A DNA stretch of 64,000 nt from an uncultured Flavobacteriales bacterium (GCA_913054135.1 CAJXJK010000013.1:1-64000); one strand, 5' to 3'. Shown: positions 43,373-52,305, numbered from the stretch's first letter. Translations and numbers: made by a program. Notes: generated by a model from the letters alone, not told the origin.

Positions 43373-44413
43373 CTACTCAAATGGATTTGAGAAATCTGGA
43401 TTTGAAATAAAGTCATCATCTGTTAGACACTTTAAGAAGTTTATCAAGTCCTTTTTTTCTCTTTTCGTCAGAGTAAATGGTTGGATTTTATCACTTTTAT
43501 TGACATGATTCTTGCCGCCAGATTGATAGTGGTCAATTACTTCATCTAAAGTTGCAATACTTCCGTCATGCATATAAGGCGCAGTTAGCTCAATGTTGCG
43601 CAGAGTCGGAACTTTAAACATGGCTCTATCTTCTTCAAGTTTGGTAGCTCTCATCCTTCCGGTATCTTCGTATACCTCATAAAGACCATTATTTTGAGTT
43701 GAAAAATTTGTGAAGTTGAATCCCGAATGACACTCAGCACATTCTAGTTTATCAAAAAACAAATTCATTCCTCTTTTTTCAGATTTAGACAAGACATCTT
43801 TCTTCTGAAATACTTCTTGATCATATTTAGAATTTCCAGATATTAATGTGCGCTCAAATGAAGAGATGGATCTTGTTATGACAAAAGGGTCAATTTTGCG
43901 TTCATAGGCCCTCCAACTCATTGAAGAGTACGTGCTGTCTTTCGCCAACTTTTCACTAATATCTACAATGTTATGTGCAAATTCGGCATGTTCTTGAATA
44001 GGAACCAAAATTTGCTTTTCAAGTGTTTCTAAAAATCCATCAAAAAGAACAGTCGGATTATATACGACATTGGTAAGAGTGGGGGCGTTTCGGGCTGCAA
44101 GTCTGTCTTCTACACCAGGGCTTATATGTACATCATCAGCAAAGGCTAAATCTTGCTTATGGCAACTAGCACAAGAAACGGTACTATCAATTGAGAGAAC
44201 CGGGTCATAGAACAACATCCTGCCCAATTCAATTCTTTCAGAAGTTAGTAAGTTGTTTTCAGGAATTATTGGCTCCGGAAAGCCTTCTGGGATTTCCAAT
44301 TTGTAAGGATCCAACTCTGCTTTCTTAGCTATTTGTGAAGACAAACTCATGCCCAACAATACAAGTATCGCTAAACAAAAGATTCCTGAAATTTTTATGA
44401 TCCGATTCTTCAC
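43373..44413 (-). CDS. Diheme cytochrome c peroxidase, MbnH-like
   Basis: 346-residue exported protein of the CcpA/MauG/MbnH superfamily. An N-terminal hydrophobic signal or anchor (FCLAILVLLGMSLSS) is followed by two haem-c sites, CASCHKQDLAF near residue 81 and CAECHSGFNF near 227, and by the family segments RNAPTL, DPFVITRSISSFERT and PTLRNIELTAPYMHDGS. MbnH converts a tryptophan of its partner MbnP into kynurenine to build a copper site; an MbnP-like gene lies 950 bases away on the other strand. Start is GTG at 44413, six bases after the preceding stop begins. Confidence 0.87.
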   Translation of the reverse strand: MKNRIIKISGIFCLAILVLLGMSLSSQIAKKAELDPYKLEIPEGFPEPIIPENNLLTSERIELGRMLFYDPVLSIDSTVSCASCHKQDLAFADDVHISPGVEDRLAARNAPTLTNVVYNPTVLFDGFLETLEKQILVPIQEHAEFAHNIVDISEKLAKDSTYSSMSWRAYERKIDPFVITRSISSFERTLISGNSKYDQEVFQKKDVLSKSEKRGMNLFFDKLECAECHSGFNFTNFSTQNNGLYEVYEDTGRMRATKLEEDRAMFKVPTLRNIELTAPYMHDGSIATLDEVIDHYQSGGKNHVNKSDKIQPFTLTKREKKDLINFLKCLTDDDFISNPDFSNPFE

Positions 44414-44418
44414 AAAAT

Positions 44419-45096
44419 TTACGGGATAGCTATTTTAGAAGTGAATAAAACTCCTTCTTTCCCAGAGATTCTGCAAATGTAAATACCAGAAGTAAAATGG
44501 GTGTTAATCTCATGATTACCGCTTGATTGATTTAATGATTCAAAGAATACTTCTTTACCATTTAAGTCAATAATTTCTACTTTTCTTTGCTCGGCCGTTT
44601 CAAATTCGAAATTTAGGCTAATCACTTGGGTTGAGTTATTGTATATAGCAGTTACATGATTGTTTTCTGTTTCATTCAAGCCTGCTGCACTAACAACACC
44701 AGTCCAACTAAGCGTAGTAAAGTTTGCCGGATCATTATCTTGCCAAACCTTCACGCTAACCGTACTTTGCCCAAAGTTTCCATTTGGGTAAAAATGAATA
44801 TTCATTAAGCGATTGATTACAGAAGTTGAAAGTATAAATGAGCCACCTGTTGAGTCAATAGGATGGCACATATCGGGGTCACAAATTGAGTAATCCCATC
44901 CAGTTTCCATATTTTCAGATGTCATCTCCCATGACATTGGGAACGAGCCAGTACTGTCATTACTGATGAGAAATTTACAATCAAAGTCAGAATCAGTCAC
45001 CTCTCCAAAAAAGGTTGTGTCTGTTGATGTGAATGAAAAATCTTGTCCAAAAACGAAATTGGAAAGGAGTAAAAAAGGCAGAATGAAATATTTCAT
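44419..45096 (-). CDS. T9SS-sorted C-x4-C protein (paralogue A)
   Basis: 225-residue secreted protein. Signal peptide MKYFILPFLLLSNFVFGQ; a beta-sandwich-like body with a tryptophan and two cysteines spaced by four (WDYSICDPDMC); and a C-terminal T9SS type A sorting domain (KVEIIDLNGKEVFF, GIYICRISGK). The body aligns by eye with the protein at 46349-47032: same W-D-x2-(V/I)-C-x4-C, similar xVxVWDxDNP segment and size. It is likely exported through the outer membrane and held at the surface. The C-x4-C pair could be a disulfide or a metal site. Confidence 0.78.
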   Translation of the reverse strand: MKYFILPFLLLSNFVFGQDFSFTSTDTTFFGEVTDSDFDCKFLISNDSTGSFPMSWEMTSENMETGWDYSICDPDMCHPIDSTGGSFILSTSVINRLMNIHFYPNGNFGQSTVSVKVWQDNDPANFTTLSWTGVVSAAGLNETENNHVTAIYNNSTQVISLNFEFETAEQRKVEIIDLNGKEVFFESLNQSSGNHEINTHFTSGIYICRISGKEGVLFTSKIAIP

Positions 45097-45301
45097 ATAA
45101 ATGATTTGATGGCAAGATACAATATTCTTAGTAGATGACTAAAAGAGCGAATGTTTTAATGAGTTGAAGATTTCAAAGCACCCTCTTTCTTAGTGACTTA
45201 TGATTTTTTTATCATATGTTCCGCAACTGAATCTTATTCAGTGGTTTACAATTCATATGGAGTTAGGTTTTCAATAATGCATAAAAGAGTTAATTTAAGT
45301 T

Positions 45302-45346
45302 TTTGATTATCTAGGTATTGAATCTTACCTTTACTAAATAAGGTAA
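45302..45346 (+). promoter_or_regulatory. Promoter overlapped by an inverted repeat (operator-like)
   Basis: TTTG at 45302-45305, 20 bases, then TACCTTTA at 45326-45333 (7 of 8 to TAnnTTTG). The perfect inverted repeat TTACCTT (45325-45331) and AAGGTAA (45340-45346), 8-base spacer, covers the -7 box and likely start point. It sits 20 bases before the MbnP-like ATG. A repressor bound here would block the copper-protein operon; the regulator is unknown. Confidence 0.55.
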
Positions 45347-45366
45347 ACCCAAAAAAAACTGTAAAC

Positions 45367-46326
45367 ATGAAAAGAATTTTACTTTCAATAATTGCTTTAA
45401 CGGCATTCATTTCTAATGCACAAACAGATGTGGCATTGAGAATTAACCATAAATTGGGAGGGAGCGATTTTATTTTAAATCAAACTGCCCAAAATAACTT
45501 GGGACAAGATTTTCAACCAACCAGACTAGAATACTATTTATCGCAAGTGACTATTGTTCATGATGGCGGAATGGAAACTTCGGTTCCTTTGGATACCATT
45601 GCATTAGTTAATCCTGGAGATGAGATTTCTACTTTGATTCCCTTAGGGAACTATGCAGTTACAAACATTGAACACGTTCAGTTTTTTATCGGAGTTCCTG
45701 CTCCTACGAACAATGAAGATCCTGCGCTTTACCCTACAGGACATCCTTTAGCATTACAATCTCCTTCTATGCATTGGGGTTGGTCTTCAGGTTACTTTTT
45801 TGTTGCTATGGAAGGTGATGCTGGCTCAGGATTCGGCACTGGATTTGAGTTACATTGTTTAGGTAATGCAAATTATTTTGAAGTTGCTACAGCTGTTAAT
45901 GTTGTTGATGAAAGCGGAGTAATGGTAATGAACATTGAAGGTGATTATGCTAAAGGAGTTGAAGATGTTGATGTTTCTACAGGCCCTATTTCACACGGTT
46001 CAACGGGTGAAGCACAAACTACTTTACAAAACTGGAGAGATCACGTTTTTGGTAATTATGCTGTTAGTATTGAAAGCAATGATGTTGCCATAAATTGGAG
46101 TGTTTTTCCTAATCCATCAACTGGATTGGTGAATATCCAAATTGGTGCAGACATTAAAGCTACTTCAATTCAAATTACGAATGTATTAGGTGAAGTGGTA
46201 GAGAACATTTCTATTGCTGATATGGTTACTAAAGAAATTACTTTGAAACAATCAGGTGTTTTCATGTTTACTTTGTTGGATCAAGCAGGAGTGATTTTAG
46301 AAACTGAAAGAGTGGTTATAAAGTAG
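45367..46326 (+). CDS. MbnP-like copper-binding protein with T9SS sorting domain
   Basis: 319-residue secreted protein. Signal peptide (MKRILLSIIALTAFISNAQ); an MbnP-family domain over residues about 20-230 with the order ALYPTGHPLALQSP, MHWGWSSGYFF and a late HGSTGEAQTTLQNWRDHVFG; then a type A sorting domain (FPNPSTGLVNIQI, ITNVLGEVVENI). In methanotrophs MbnP binds copper through a kynurenine made by MbnH from tryptophan. The tryptophans in MHWGW are candidates here, but which would be modified is not shown. It is the first gene of a four-gene operon (45367-49121) divergent from the MbnH-like gene. Confidence 0.85.
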   Translation: MKRILLSIIALTAFISNAQTDVALRINHKLGGSDFILNQTAQNNLGQDFQPTRLEYYLSQVTIVHDGGMETSVPLDTIALVNPGDEISTLIPLGNYAVTNIEHVQFFIGVPAPTNNEDPALYPTGHPLALQSPSMHWGWSSGYFFVAMEGDAGSGFGTGFELHCLGNANYFEVATAVNVVDESGVMVMNIEGDYAKGVEDVDVSTGPISHGSTGEAQTTLQNWRDHVFGNYAVSIESNDVAINWSVFPNPSTGLVNIQIGADIKATSIQITNVLGEVVENISIADMVTKEITLKQSGVFMFTLLDQAGVILETERVVIK

Positions 46327-46348
46327 TTTGGAGATTAATTTTAAGATT

Positions 46349-47032
46349 ATGAAAAATATATTATTGGTTTTTGGTTTAATGTTCTCTATTAGTGGCATCA
46401 GTCAAACTGCATTTGATTGGTATCCTAATGACACCATTCAAACAACAGTTCCTTCAACAACTTCTTCTTTATTAAAGATTGAGCAAATTAATCTTACAGG
46501 AGACACTTTAGACCTTGGAATTGAAGTCATTTATAAAGATGTGCCTGCTAGTTGGGACGGTATGGTTTGTGTTGAAGGTGCATGTCTAGGAATTGTTCCT
46601 GAGGTGGGATTCACAGCACCTATGTTACCTATTTCGGGCTCAACGAATGGCTATGTTCGTTGGACAGTTAATCCAATGGGAGGCACACAAAGTGCTGAAT
46701 TAAAAATTAGAGTCTACGATCTTGACAATCCAACTGATGGCGATACTGCCGTTTGGATTATTGAATCTGTACTTGGCGTAGATGATTTGAATACTCAAGG
46801 GTCTTTTGATTTGTTTCCAAACCCTGCGTTAGAGACAATTAATATTTCAAATTCAGATAAGCTGAGCTCATTAGAATTTTATGCTGTTGACGGTAAATTG
46901 ACTGAAACATTTGAACTGAATGGAAACTTAAATGAGAGCATCAACATTTCTCAATTACCTTCTGGAATGTATGTAGTTAAGGCCTTATCTCAAGGAGAAG
47001 TGATCGGTACACGTAAAGTTTCAGTTCGATAA
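46349..47032 (+). CDS. T9SS-sorted C-x4-C protein (paralogue B)
   Basis: 227 residues from the ATG at 46349, which opens the signal peptide MKNILLVFGLMFSISGISQ; the TTG at 46328 is not needed. The domain has WDGMVCVEGAC (C-x4-C), then VRWTVNPMGG and KIRVYDLDNPTDGD, matching the layout of the protein encoded at 44419-45096. A sorting domain follows (FDLFPNPALETINI, PSGMYVVKA). It begins 22 bases after the MbnP-like stop and ends 2 bases before the first cupredoxin gene, so it is part of the same operon. Role unknown; perhaps an electron carrier or assembly partner. Confidence 0.78.
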   Translation: MKNILLVFGLMFSISGISQTAFDWYPNDTIQTTVPSTTSSLLKIEQINLTGDTLDLGIEVIYKDVPASWDGMVCVEGACLGIVPEVGFTAPMLPISGSTNGYVRWTVNPMGGTQSAELKIRVYDLDNPTDGDTAVWIIESVLGVDDLNTQGSFDLFPNPALETINISNSDKLSSLEFYAVDGKLTETFELNGNLNESINISQLPSGMYVVKALSQGEVIGTRKVSVR

Positions 47033-47034
47033 GG

Positions 47035-47892
47035 ATGAAAAGTTTTGCTGGTATTGTTGTCTTAATTCTAGGTTTGAGCTCGTATGCTGCAACTGTAGAA
47101 GAGAAGATTTACATTCTTTCAGACAGCATGACCTGTGTAGATAATACCACTTTTCCGTATCGTACCTTTAACGACTTCAATGCCTTTTCTCAAAACAATC
47201 CAATTCTTCAATTAAATCAAGATGACTCATTGAGCCTTTGGGTGGTTAACTTCGATAGCATTGATCATAATTTTCAAATTGAAGACTATGCTAGCACCTT
47301 TGAAACGATTCCTGCAGGGGATTCCGTATTGGTTGGCTATAAATTTGTGAATGCCGGAGGATACATTTATCATGATCCCTTAAATGCACCAACTAATCAA
47401 TATCTTGGATTAGCAGGGATGATTATTGTGAAGGATCATTCACATGACAGTTTTTACTGGAATATCAAAGAGCACGATAGTACTTGGAATGACAACCTGC
47501 TTCATAATGTAGCGGTAGATTGGACAACTTATGAGCCCGATTTCTTCACTATTAACGGCAATAGTAATCCTGATATTAATGCTGATCCTTTAGCAAGAAT
47601 TGTAGGTAATGTTGGTGATACCCTTATACTTTACATGAGCAATACCGGTAATAGTGTACATTCTATGCATTTACATGGATATCATGCAACTATCCTATAT
47701 TCAAGTAAAAGTGCTCTTGAAGTGGGTAGAGAAAAAGATACTTTTCCAATTCATCCAATGCAGTCATTGGTATTAAGAATTGTTCCTGACAAAGAAGGAG
47801 AATATCCTGTTCATGATCATAATCTGGTTGCAGTTACCGGAAACAACTTGTACGCGAACGGAATGTTTATGACAATGCTAATTTCACCATGA
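47035..47892 (+). CDS. Two-cupredoxin-domain protein, subunit A (trinuclear half-site, no T1 copper)
   Basis: 285-residue exported protein (signal near residues 1-19, YAATVEE). The first cupredoxin domain has lost copper ligands (DHNFQIED and YHDPLNA where HxH would lie). The second has HSMHLHG (H212, H214) and VHDHNLVAV (H260, H262), the two HxH pairs of a multicopper-oxidase trinuclear centre, but HDH in place of HCH, so no type 1 copper cysteine. HDH occurs in the non-T1 domain of small laccases. There is no sorting domain. The last 4 bases overlap the next gene, which encodes the complementary half. Inference: subunit of a split multicopper oxidase. Confidence 0.8.
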   Translation: MKSFAGIVVLILGLSSYAATVEEKIYILSDSMTCVDNTTFPYRTFNDFNAFSQNNPILQLNQDDSLSLWVVNFDSIDHNFQIEDYASTFETIPAGDSVLVGYKFVNAGGYIYHDPLNAPTNQYLGLAGMIIVKDHSHDSFYWNIKEHDSTWNDNLLHNVAVDWTTYEPDFFTINGNSNPDINADPLARIVGNVGDTLILYMSNTGNSVHSMHLHGYHATILYSSKSALEVGREKDTFPIHPMQSLVLRIVPDKEGEYPVHDHNLVAVTGNNLYANGMFMTMLISP

Positions 47893-49121
47893 GTTTTCAA
47901 TTCAGACATATCGTATTGGGAATGCTCTTCTTAGCTTCTTTTGCAAGAGCACAGGTCACAACCAACTTGCTTTATTCAAAGATGGACTTCTTCGCGCAGC
48001 ATGAGCTTTATGATGGCAATGTGATTCGATTAATGGGATATACTGAATTGATTGGGACGCCAATTGATTTGCCTTCGCCGGTTTTGATTTATAATGAAGG
48101 AGATAGCGTAGATCTAGGAATGCACAATTTCTCTCAGGCCGCTCATCATACTATTCACTTACACGGATTAGATGTTGATCAAGCTACAGATGGTGTTCCA
48201 CATTTATCATTTTCAATTCCGCATGATTCGGTTGGTCATTATCAGTTTATTGCTCCGCATGCAGGTACCTACTTATATCATTGCCATGTGGTTTCTACTT
48301 TACATGTTCAAGCTGGGATGTATGGACTTTTAATTGTGCGTCCACCAGATGGTGGTAACACTACTTGGGATGGAGGTTATGCCTTTGATAGCGAAAATGC
48401 ATGGTTGTTTTCAGAGATTGATACGAACTGGCACCAAAATGACATCATTAATGACCCTTATGTGCCTGGCTCAACAGTAGAAATTTTAGATTACGTTCCG
48501 CAGTATTTTATGATTAATGGAAAGACCGAAACGCAACTTTCAAACCCTGAGACGAGTATTGAAGGGTCCGTAAATGATGCAATATATATGCGATTGGCCA
48601 ATATTGGTAATTATGGTAATCGCGTAATATTTCCAGCATCTTTAAATGCACAATTAATTGATTCAGATGGTAGACCTTTACCGTCAGCAATTAATACAGA
48701 CACGGTTGAATTGTACCCAGGTGAGCGTTATGGAGTTTTACTGAGTCCTGACACTGAATTCACGGGTAATGTAGATGTTGAATACATAAACATGAATACC
48801 CAGCTAGTTGAAAGCACGCAAGAAGCGCCAGTTACGATTTCTGGCTTTAACACAATTAACCAATGGGAGGTTGAGCAGGAGATGATTGTCTATCCGAATC
48901 CAACACAGAATGATTTAAATGTGGTATTTAATGGGTTGAAAGATTATAACGGAACACTCAAGATCATGGATGTAAATGGCAAAACTGTTTTGGTTAATAA
49001 TGAAAACCTAAATGAGAATTCAACTTTATCCCTTAATACAGCTTCTTTAGATAAAGGAGTTTACTTCATTCAATATTTATCTTCTTATGATAATCTGTTA
49101 AAGAAGTTCGTACGTCAATAA
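47889..49121 (+). CDS. Two-cupredoxin-domain protein, subunit B (T1 copper plus half-site, T9SS-sorted)
   Basis: 410-residue secreted protein. Signal peptide ends at ASFARAQ. Domain 1 has HTIHLHG (H90, H92) and YHCHVVSTLHVQAGMYG: H131, C132, H133, H139 and M144, giving two HxH pairs and a full type 1 set (Cys, His, axial Met), though with a longer Cys-His spacing than in laccases. Domain 2 (about 190-320) lacks HxH: GNRVIFPASL stands where HLHG would be. Residues about 335-410 are a T9SS type A sorting domain (VYPNPTQNDLNVVF, DKGVYFIQYL). Subunits A and B together supply eight histidines. Inferred surface-attached oxidase. Confidence 0.82.
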   Translation: MSFQFRHIVLGMLFLASFARAQVTTNLLYSKMDFFAQHELYDGNVIRLMGYTELIGTPIDLPSPVLIYNEGDSVDLGMHNFSQAAHHTIHLHGLDVDQATDGVPHLSFSIPHDSVGHYQFIAPHAGTYLYHCHVVSTLHVQAGMYGLLIVRPPDGGNTTWDGGYAFDSENAWLFSEIDTNWHQNDIINDPYVPGSTVEILDYVPQYFMINGKTETQLSNPETSIEGSVNDAIYMRLANIGNYGNRVIFPASLNAQLIDSDGRPLPSAINTDTVELYPGERYGVLLSPDTEFTGNVDVEYINMNTQLVESTQEAPVTISGFNTINQWEVEQEMIVYPNPTQNDLNVVFNGLKDYNGTLKIMDVNGKTVLVNNENLNENSTLSLNTASLDKGVYFIQYLSSYDNLLKKFVRQ

Positions 49122-49203
49122 ATTGTTTTCTCAGCTGAGTGAAATCCGTTTCGAGGATTATTCGTTTCACTCATGATCCCTTGAGCTCCGAATTCCGAGA
49201 ATC

Positions 49204-49239
49204 AAGCTTGCGATTTACAATCGCTAAAGCTTTTTTTTT
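49204..49239 (+). terminator. Intrinsic terminator after the copper operon
   Basis: AAGCTTGCGATT, loop TAC, AATCGC then AAGCTT leading into a run of nine T. A second hairpin, TGAGTGAAA (49136-49144) with TTTCACTCA (49165-49173), precedes it. Confidence 0.75.
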
Positions 49240-49495
49240 GTGTCTTCACTTGAGCAAGCTCAGTTCAACACACAAAAAAAGCTCACAGCAATGCTGCAAG
49301 CTTTTTTTTCTTAGTGACCTCGGCAGGATTATTATTAATGATCCTTTGTGCCCGACATGCAGTGGATAAAGCACTTATTCGCTTCGCTCACAACAGCACT
49401 TTTTCCAAGTTCTCAAATTCAAACAAGTTTGATTTGATCCAATGAAAAAAGCACTGCCCTTTCGGGAAGTGCTTTATTAGTGTGACCTATCCTGG
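49228..49495. repeat. Composite hairpin repeat with tRNA-3'-like tag, left copy
   Basis: Chain of hairpins whose arms overlap: AGCTTTTTTTTTGTGT (49228-49243), ACACACAAAAAAAGCT (49268-49283) and AGCTTTTTTTT (49299-49309), so the middle arm can pair either way. Then the tag GTGACCTCGGCAGGATT (49314-49330), TGCAGTGGATAAA (49358-49370), a second hairpin with AAAAAAGCAC/GTGCTTT arms (to 49475), and a decayed tag starting GTGACCT (49482). The reverse complement of the tag looks like a tRNA T-arm/acceptor 3' end, but no tRNA is present. The same order recurs at 52274-52498. The rest of 49122-49603 shows no gene. Confidence 0.75.
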
Positions 49496-49603
49496 AAATA
49501 GTTCAAACTTTTTGAAGGAGGATATCCAGTTGATATTCGAACATTTTTAAAATCATGCAACTAATAAGAAGTATATTTCGTTTTTTTGTTCAAAACCTAC
49601 TTC

Positions 49604-52270
49604 ATGAATTTAAACTTATTGCTTTTCATTTCACTTTTTTGTTCGCTTATTACTAATAATAGTTATTCTCAAGTTGTTGATTGGATGTCTCCAGATGCTT
49701 ATTCGTCCTATGGTGTAACAGCAGATGAGTTTGATAATTCTTACACAATAGGACAATATGGAGGAACAATAACCATAAATGGGAACAACTACACTAGTGC
49801 TGGAAATCAAGATGAGATTATTGTAAAGTTTGATCCAAATGGAAATGTTCTTTGGGCCACTTCAATAGGCGGAGCAGATAGTGATTGGGCTGGAGAAATA
49901 GTATATGATGGCATTGGCAATGTTTGGGTAACAGGTACGTTCAGTGGAACATTTAATGCTGGAGTACATGCAATAACTTCTAACGGAGGTGAAGATGCAT
50001 ATTTGGTTAAGATAGATGCCGCTACAGGTACACCTTTATTTGCAAGTAATGGGGGTGGAGGATCTAACAATGATGATGCTAATTCAATAGCCTCAGATGG
50101 TGCAGGAAATGTTTACGTAATTGGTGATGCTGCTAGTTCAAATTTTGATTGGGGAGGGCTTACCATGTCTGTATCAGGTGCTTCAGATGTTTTTGTCATT
50201 AAGTTTGATAATTCTGGGACCCCCTTATGGTTGAGTACATGTACTGGTACTAGTGGGGAAATCACCTATGCAGGTGCTGCTGACTCACAAGGAAATGCCT
50301 TCGTTTGTGGTCATATGGGATCGACTACCCTTAACATTAATGGAGCTCCATATTTAACAGGTACGAATGATCACTTTGTTACCAAGTTTGATTCAAATGG
50401 AAATGAAGTTTGGACCACTATGTTTGATGGTGGTGGGAATTGCTATGACATGACAGTTGACGATTGGGGGAACTCCTACTTTACACTTTCTGGGAGTACA
50501 GGTACATATGGACCTTTTGTCGTAAGCAGTACAAATGGAGGTGGAGATGCTTTACTTGGAAAAATAAATTCTGACGGCACATGGGCTTGGATCGAAATGT
50601 TTGGTGGAACAGGTTTGGATGAAGGGCTTGGAGTAGACTGTGATTCTGAAGGAAATGTTTTTTGGACAGGTACCTTCGAAGGCAGTATGACAATGGGGAG
50701 CTACAATCTGATATCTGATGCTCTGAAAAAAACTTTCATATCAAAAGTTGATTCATCAGGAACTGTGATTTGGGCGCTTAATTCTTCTGGAAGTACAAGT
50801 TCACATTATACTCACGGTATTCATGCGACAACTGGTAATAATATTTGGTTTTCTGGATTTGGTGCCGATCCAATTGTTATTGCAAATGAATCATTGATTT
50901 TCAGTAATGGATATGTCGGAAAAATGACTGACAGTGCAAATGTCATTAAGGGAATAGTTTTTACTGATGATTCAAATGACGGAATTATTGATAATGGTGA
51001 AAGTGGTATACCAAATACTATGGTACAGTTAGATGCTAATAATTATGTGGTGTCCACAAATAACAGTGGTGAATATAGCTTGTTTACAATGGATGGTTCT
51101 TATGATGTATCCATTCCTTATCCTCCTTTATATCATACATTAACCACATCTTCACCACAAAACGCTTCCTTTACAGGATTGGGAGAATGTGACACTCTTA
51201 ATCATTTTGGATTTTATCCAACACCAAATATGGATGATCTTAGAATCGATATATCACCTACAACTAATCCAAAAGCGGGTCACGTTCTTGGATATATCTT
51301 GACATATAAAAATGTTGGAACAACGATACAAACAGCGACAGTTACTTTAGACGCTGACCCAAGTTTGAGTTATTTAATGGCCAGTCCCAATCCGACAAGC
51401 CAGACCGGGCAATCAAGCTCATGGGATCTTGGTTCTTTGAGCCCTGGAGATATTGGAAATATTTTCATACACTTTAATATCCCTACTACCATGCAAATTG
51501 ATGACCCTTTAACGTCAACTTGTAATATAGACCCTTCAACTGGGGATCAAACGCCAAATGATAACGTCAAATCGACTACTTCTCTTGTCGTTGGACCATA
51601 TGACCCCAATTATAAGTGGGTCAGTGAAGATACTTTATTTGATATTGCGGGCGAATCGTATTTAGAATATGAAATTCACTTTCAAAATTTAGGAAATGCT
51701 CCTGCACAAGATGTCATAATTATTGATACTCTTCCGGCCAATTATCTTGAAATAGCAAGTATGGAAATTATTACAACCAGTCATTCACCAATGAATTTGA
51801 CAATTTCTGATGGAAATGTTGCCAAATTTGTTTTTCCTGGAATTATGCTACCCGATAGCACGTCAGATCCAATTGGCTCAATGGGAATGGTTAAATTTAG
51901 AATAAAGCAAAATGGAACACTGGGGTTAGGTCAGACGATTGACAACTTTGCTGATATCTATTTTGATTATAACCCCGCGATTAGAACGAATACAGCAACC
52001 ACTATTCATTTGACTACAGCAGGTATAATCGACTTTTCTCAAAGGAAATATAATGTTTATCCAAATCCATTTAATTCAGATTTCACGATTACTGGAGAAG
52101 ATTTGATAAAATCAATTCAGCTAATTGATATGACCGGAAGAATTGTAAATGATTATCAGATAAACTCGAATTCAGCCACAATCAACTGTTCCGTATTGAA
52201 AAGTGGCCCTTACTTGATCAAGATAACCACAGATGAGGGAATCGAAACATTGAAATTAAGGAAACAATAA
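49604..52270 (+). CDS. Large T9SS-sorted beta-propeller (SBBP-like) protein
   Basis: 888 residues from the ATG at 49604, which gives the signal peptide MNLNLLLFISLFCSLITNNS; a TTG at 49586 is unlikely. Residues about 30-455 are SBBP-like propeller repeats (FDPNGNVLWATSIGG, YDGIGNVWVTGTFSG, DGAGNVYVIGDA, DDWGNSYFTLSG). Then an SdrD-B-like domain (GIVFTDDSNDGIIDNGESG), a DUF11-like Ig domain with a PYDPNYKWVS segment, an FADIYFDYNPAIRTNT strand, and a type A sorting domain (VYPNPFNSDFTI). Probably a cell-surface or adhesive protein. It is flanked on both sides by the same composite hairpin repeat, so it may be an exchangeable cassette. Confidence 0.85.
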   Translation: MNLNLLLFISLFCSLITNNSYSQVVDWMSPDAYSSYGVTADEFDNSYTIGQYGGTITINGNNYTSAGNQDEIIVKFDPNGNVLWATSIGGADSDWAGEIVYDGIGNVWVTGTFSGTFNAGVHAITSNGGEDAYLVKIDAATGTPLFASNGGGGSNNDDANSIASDGAGNVYVIGDAASSNFDWGGLTMSVSGASDVFVIKFDNSGTPLWLSTCTGTSGEITYAGAADSQGNAFVCGHMGSTTLNINGAPYLTGTNDHFVTKFDSNGNEVWTTMFDGGGNCYDMTVDDWGNSYFTLSGSTGTYGPFVVSSTNGGGDALLGKINSDGTWAWIEMFGGTGLDEGLGVDCDSEGNVFWTGTFEGSMTMGSYNLISDALKKTFISKVDSSGTVIWALNSSGSTSSHYTHGIHATTGNNIWFSGFGADPIVIANESLIFSNGYVGKMTDSANVIKGIVFTDDSNDGIIDNGESGIPNTMVQLDANNYVVSTNNSGEYSLFTMDGSYDVSIPYPPLYHTLTTSSPQNASFTGLGECDTLNHFGFYPTPNMDDLRIDISPTTNPKAGHVLGYILTYKNVGTTIQTATVTLDADPSLSYLMASPNPTSQTGQSSSWDLGSLSPGDIGNIFIHFNIPTTMQIDDPLTSTCNIDPSTGDQTPNDNVKSTTSLVVGPYDPNYKWVSEDTLFDIAGESYLEYEIHFQNLGNAPAQDVIIIDTLPANYLEIASMEIITTSHSPMNLTISDGNVAKFVFPGIMLPDSTSDPIGSMGMVKFRIKQNGTLGLGQTIDNFADIYFDYNPAIRTNTATTIHLTTAGIIDFSQRKYNVYPNPFNSDFTITGEDLIKSIQLIDMTGRIVNDYQINSNSATINCSVLKSGPYLIKITTDEGIETLKLRKQ

Positions 52271-52273
52271 ACG

Positions 52274-52305
52274 AAAAAGTCCAGCAGATTACGCTGGACT
52301 TTTTT
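52274..52305 (+). terminator. Intrinsic terminator of the propeller gene
   Basis: AAAAAGTCCAGC (52274-52285), 7-base loop, GCTGGACTTTTT (52293-52304) plus further T. It begins 4 bases after the stop and is also the first hairpin of the right composite repeat. Confidence 0.88.

Noticed and set aside
49139-49369. 76-codon ORF between the copper operon and the propeller gene
   Set aside because: It is made of terminator hairpins and repeat sequence; no start context or protein features.
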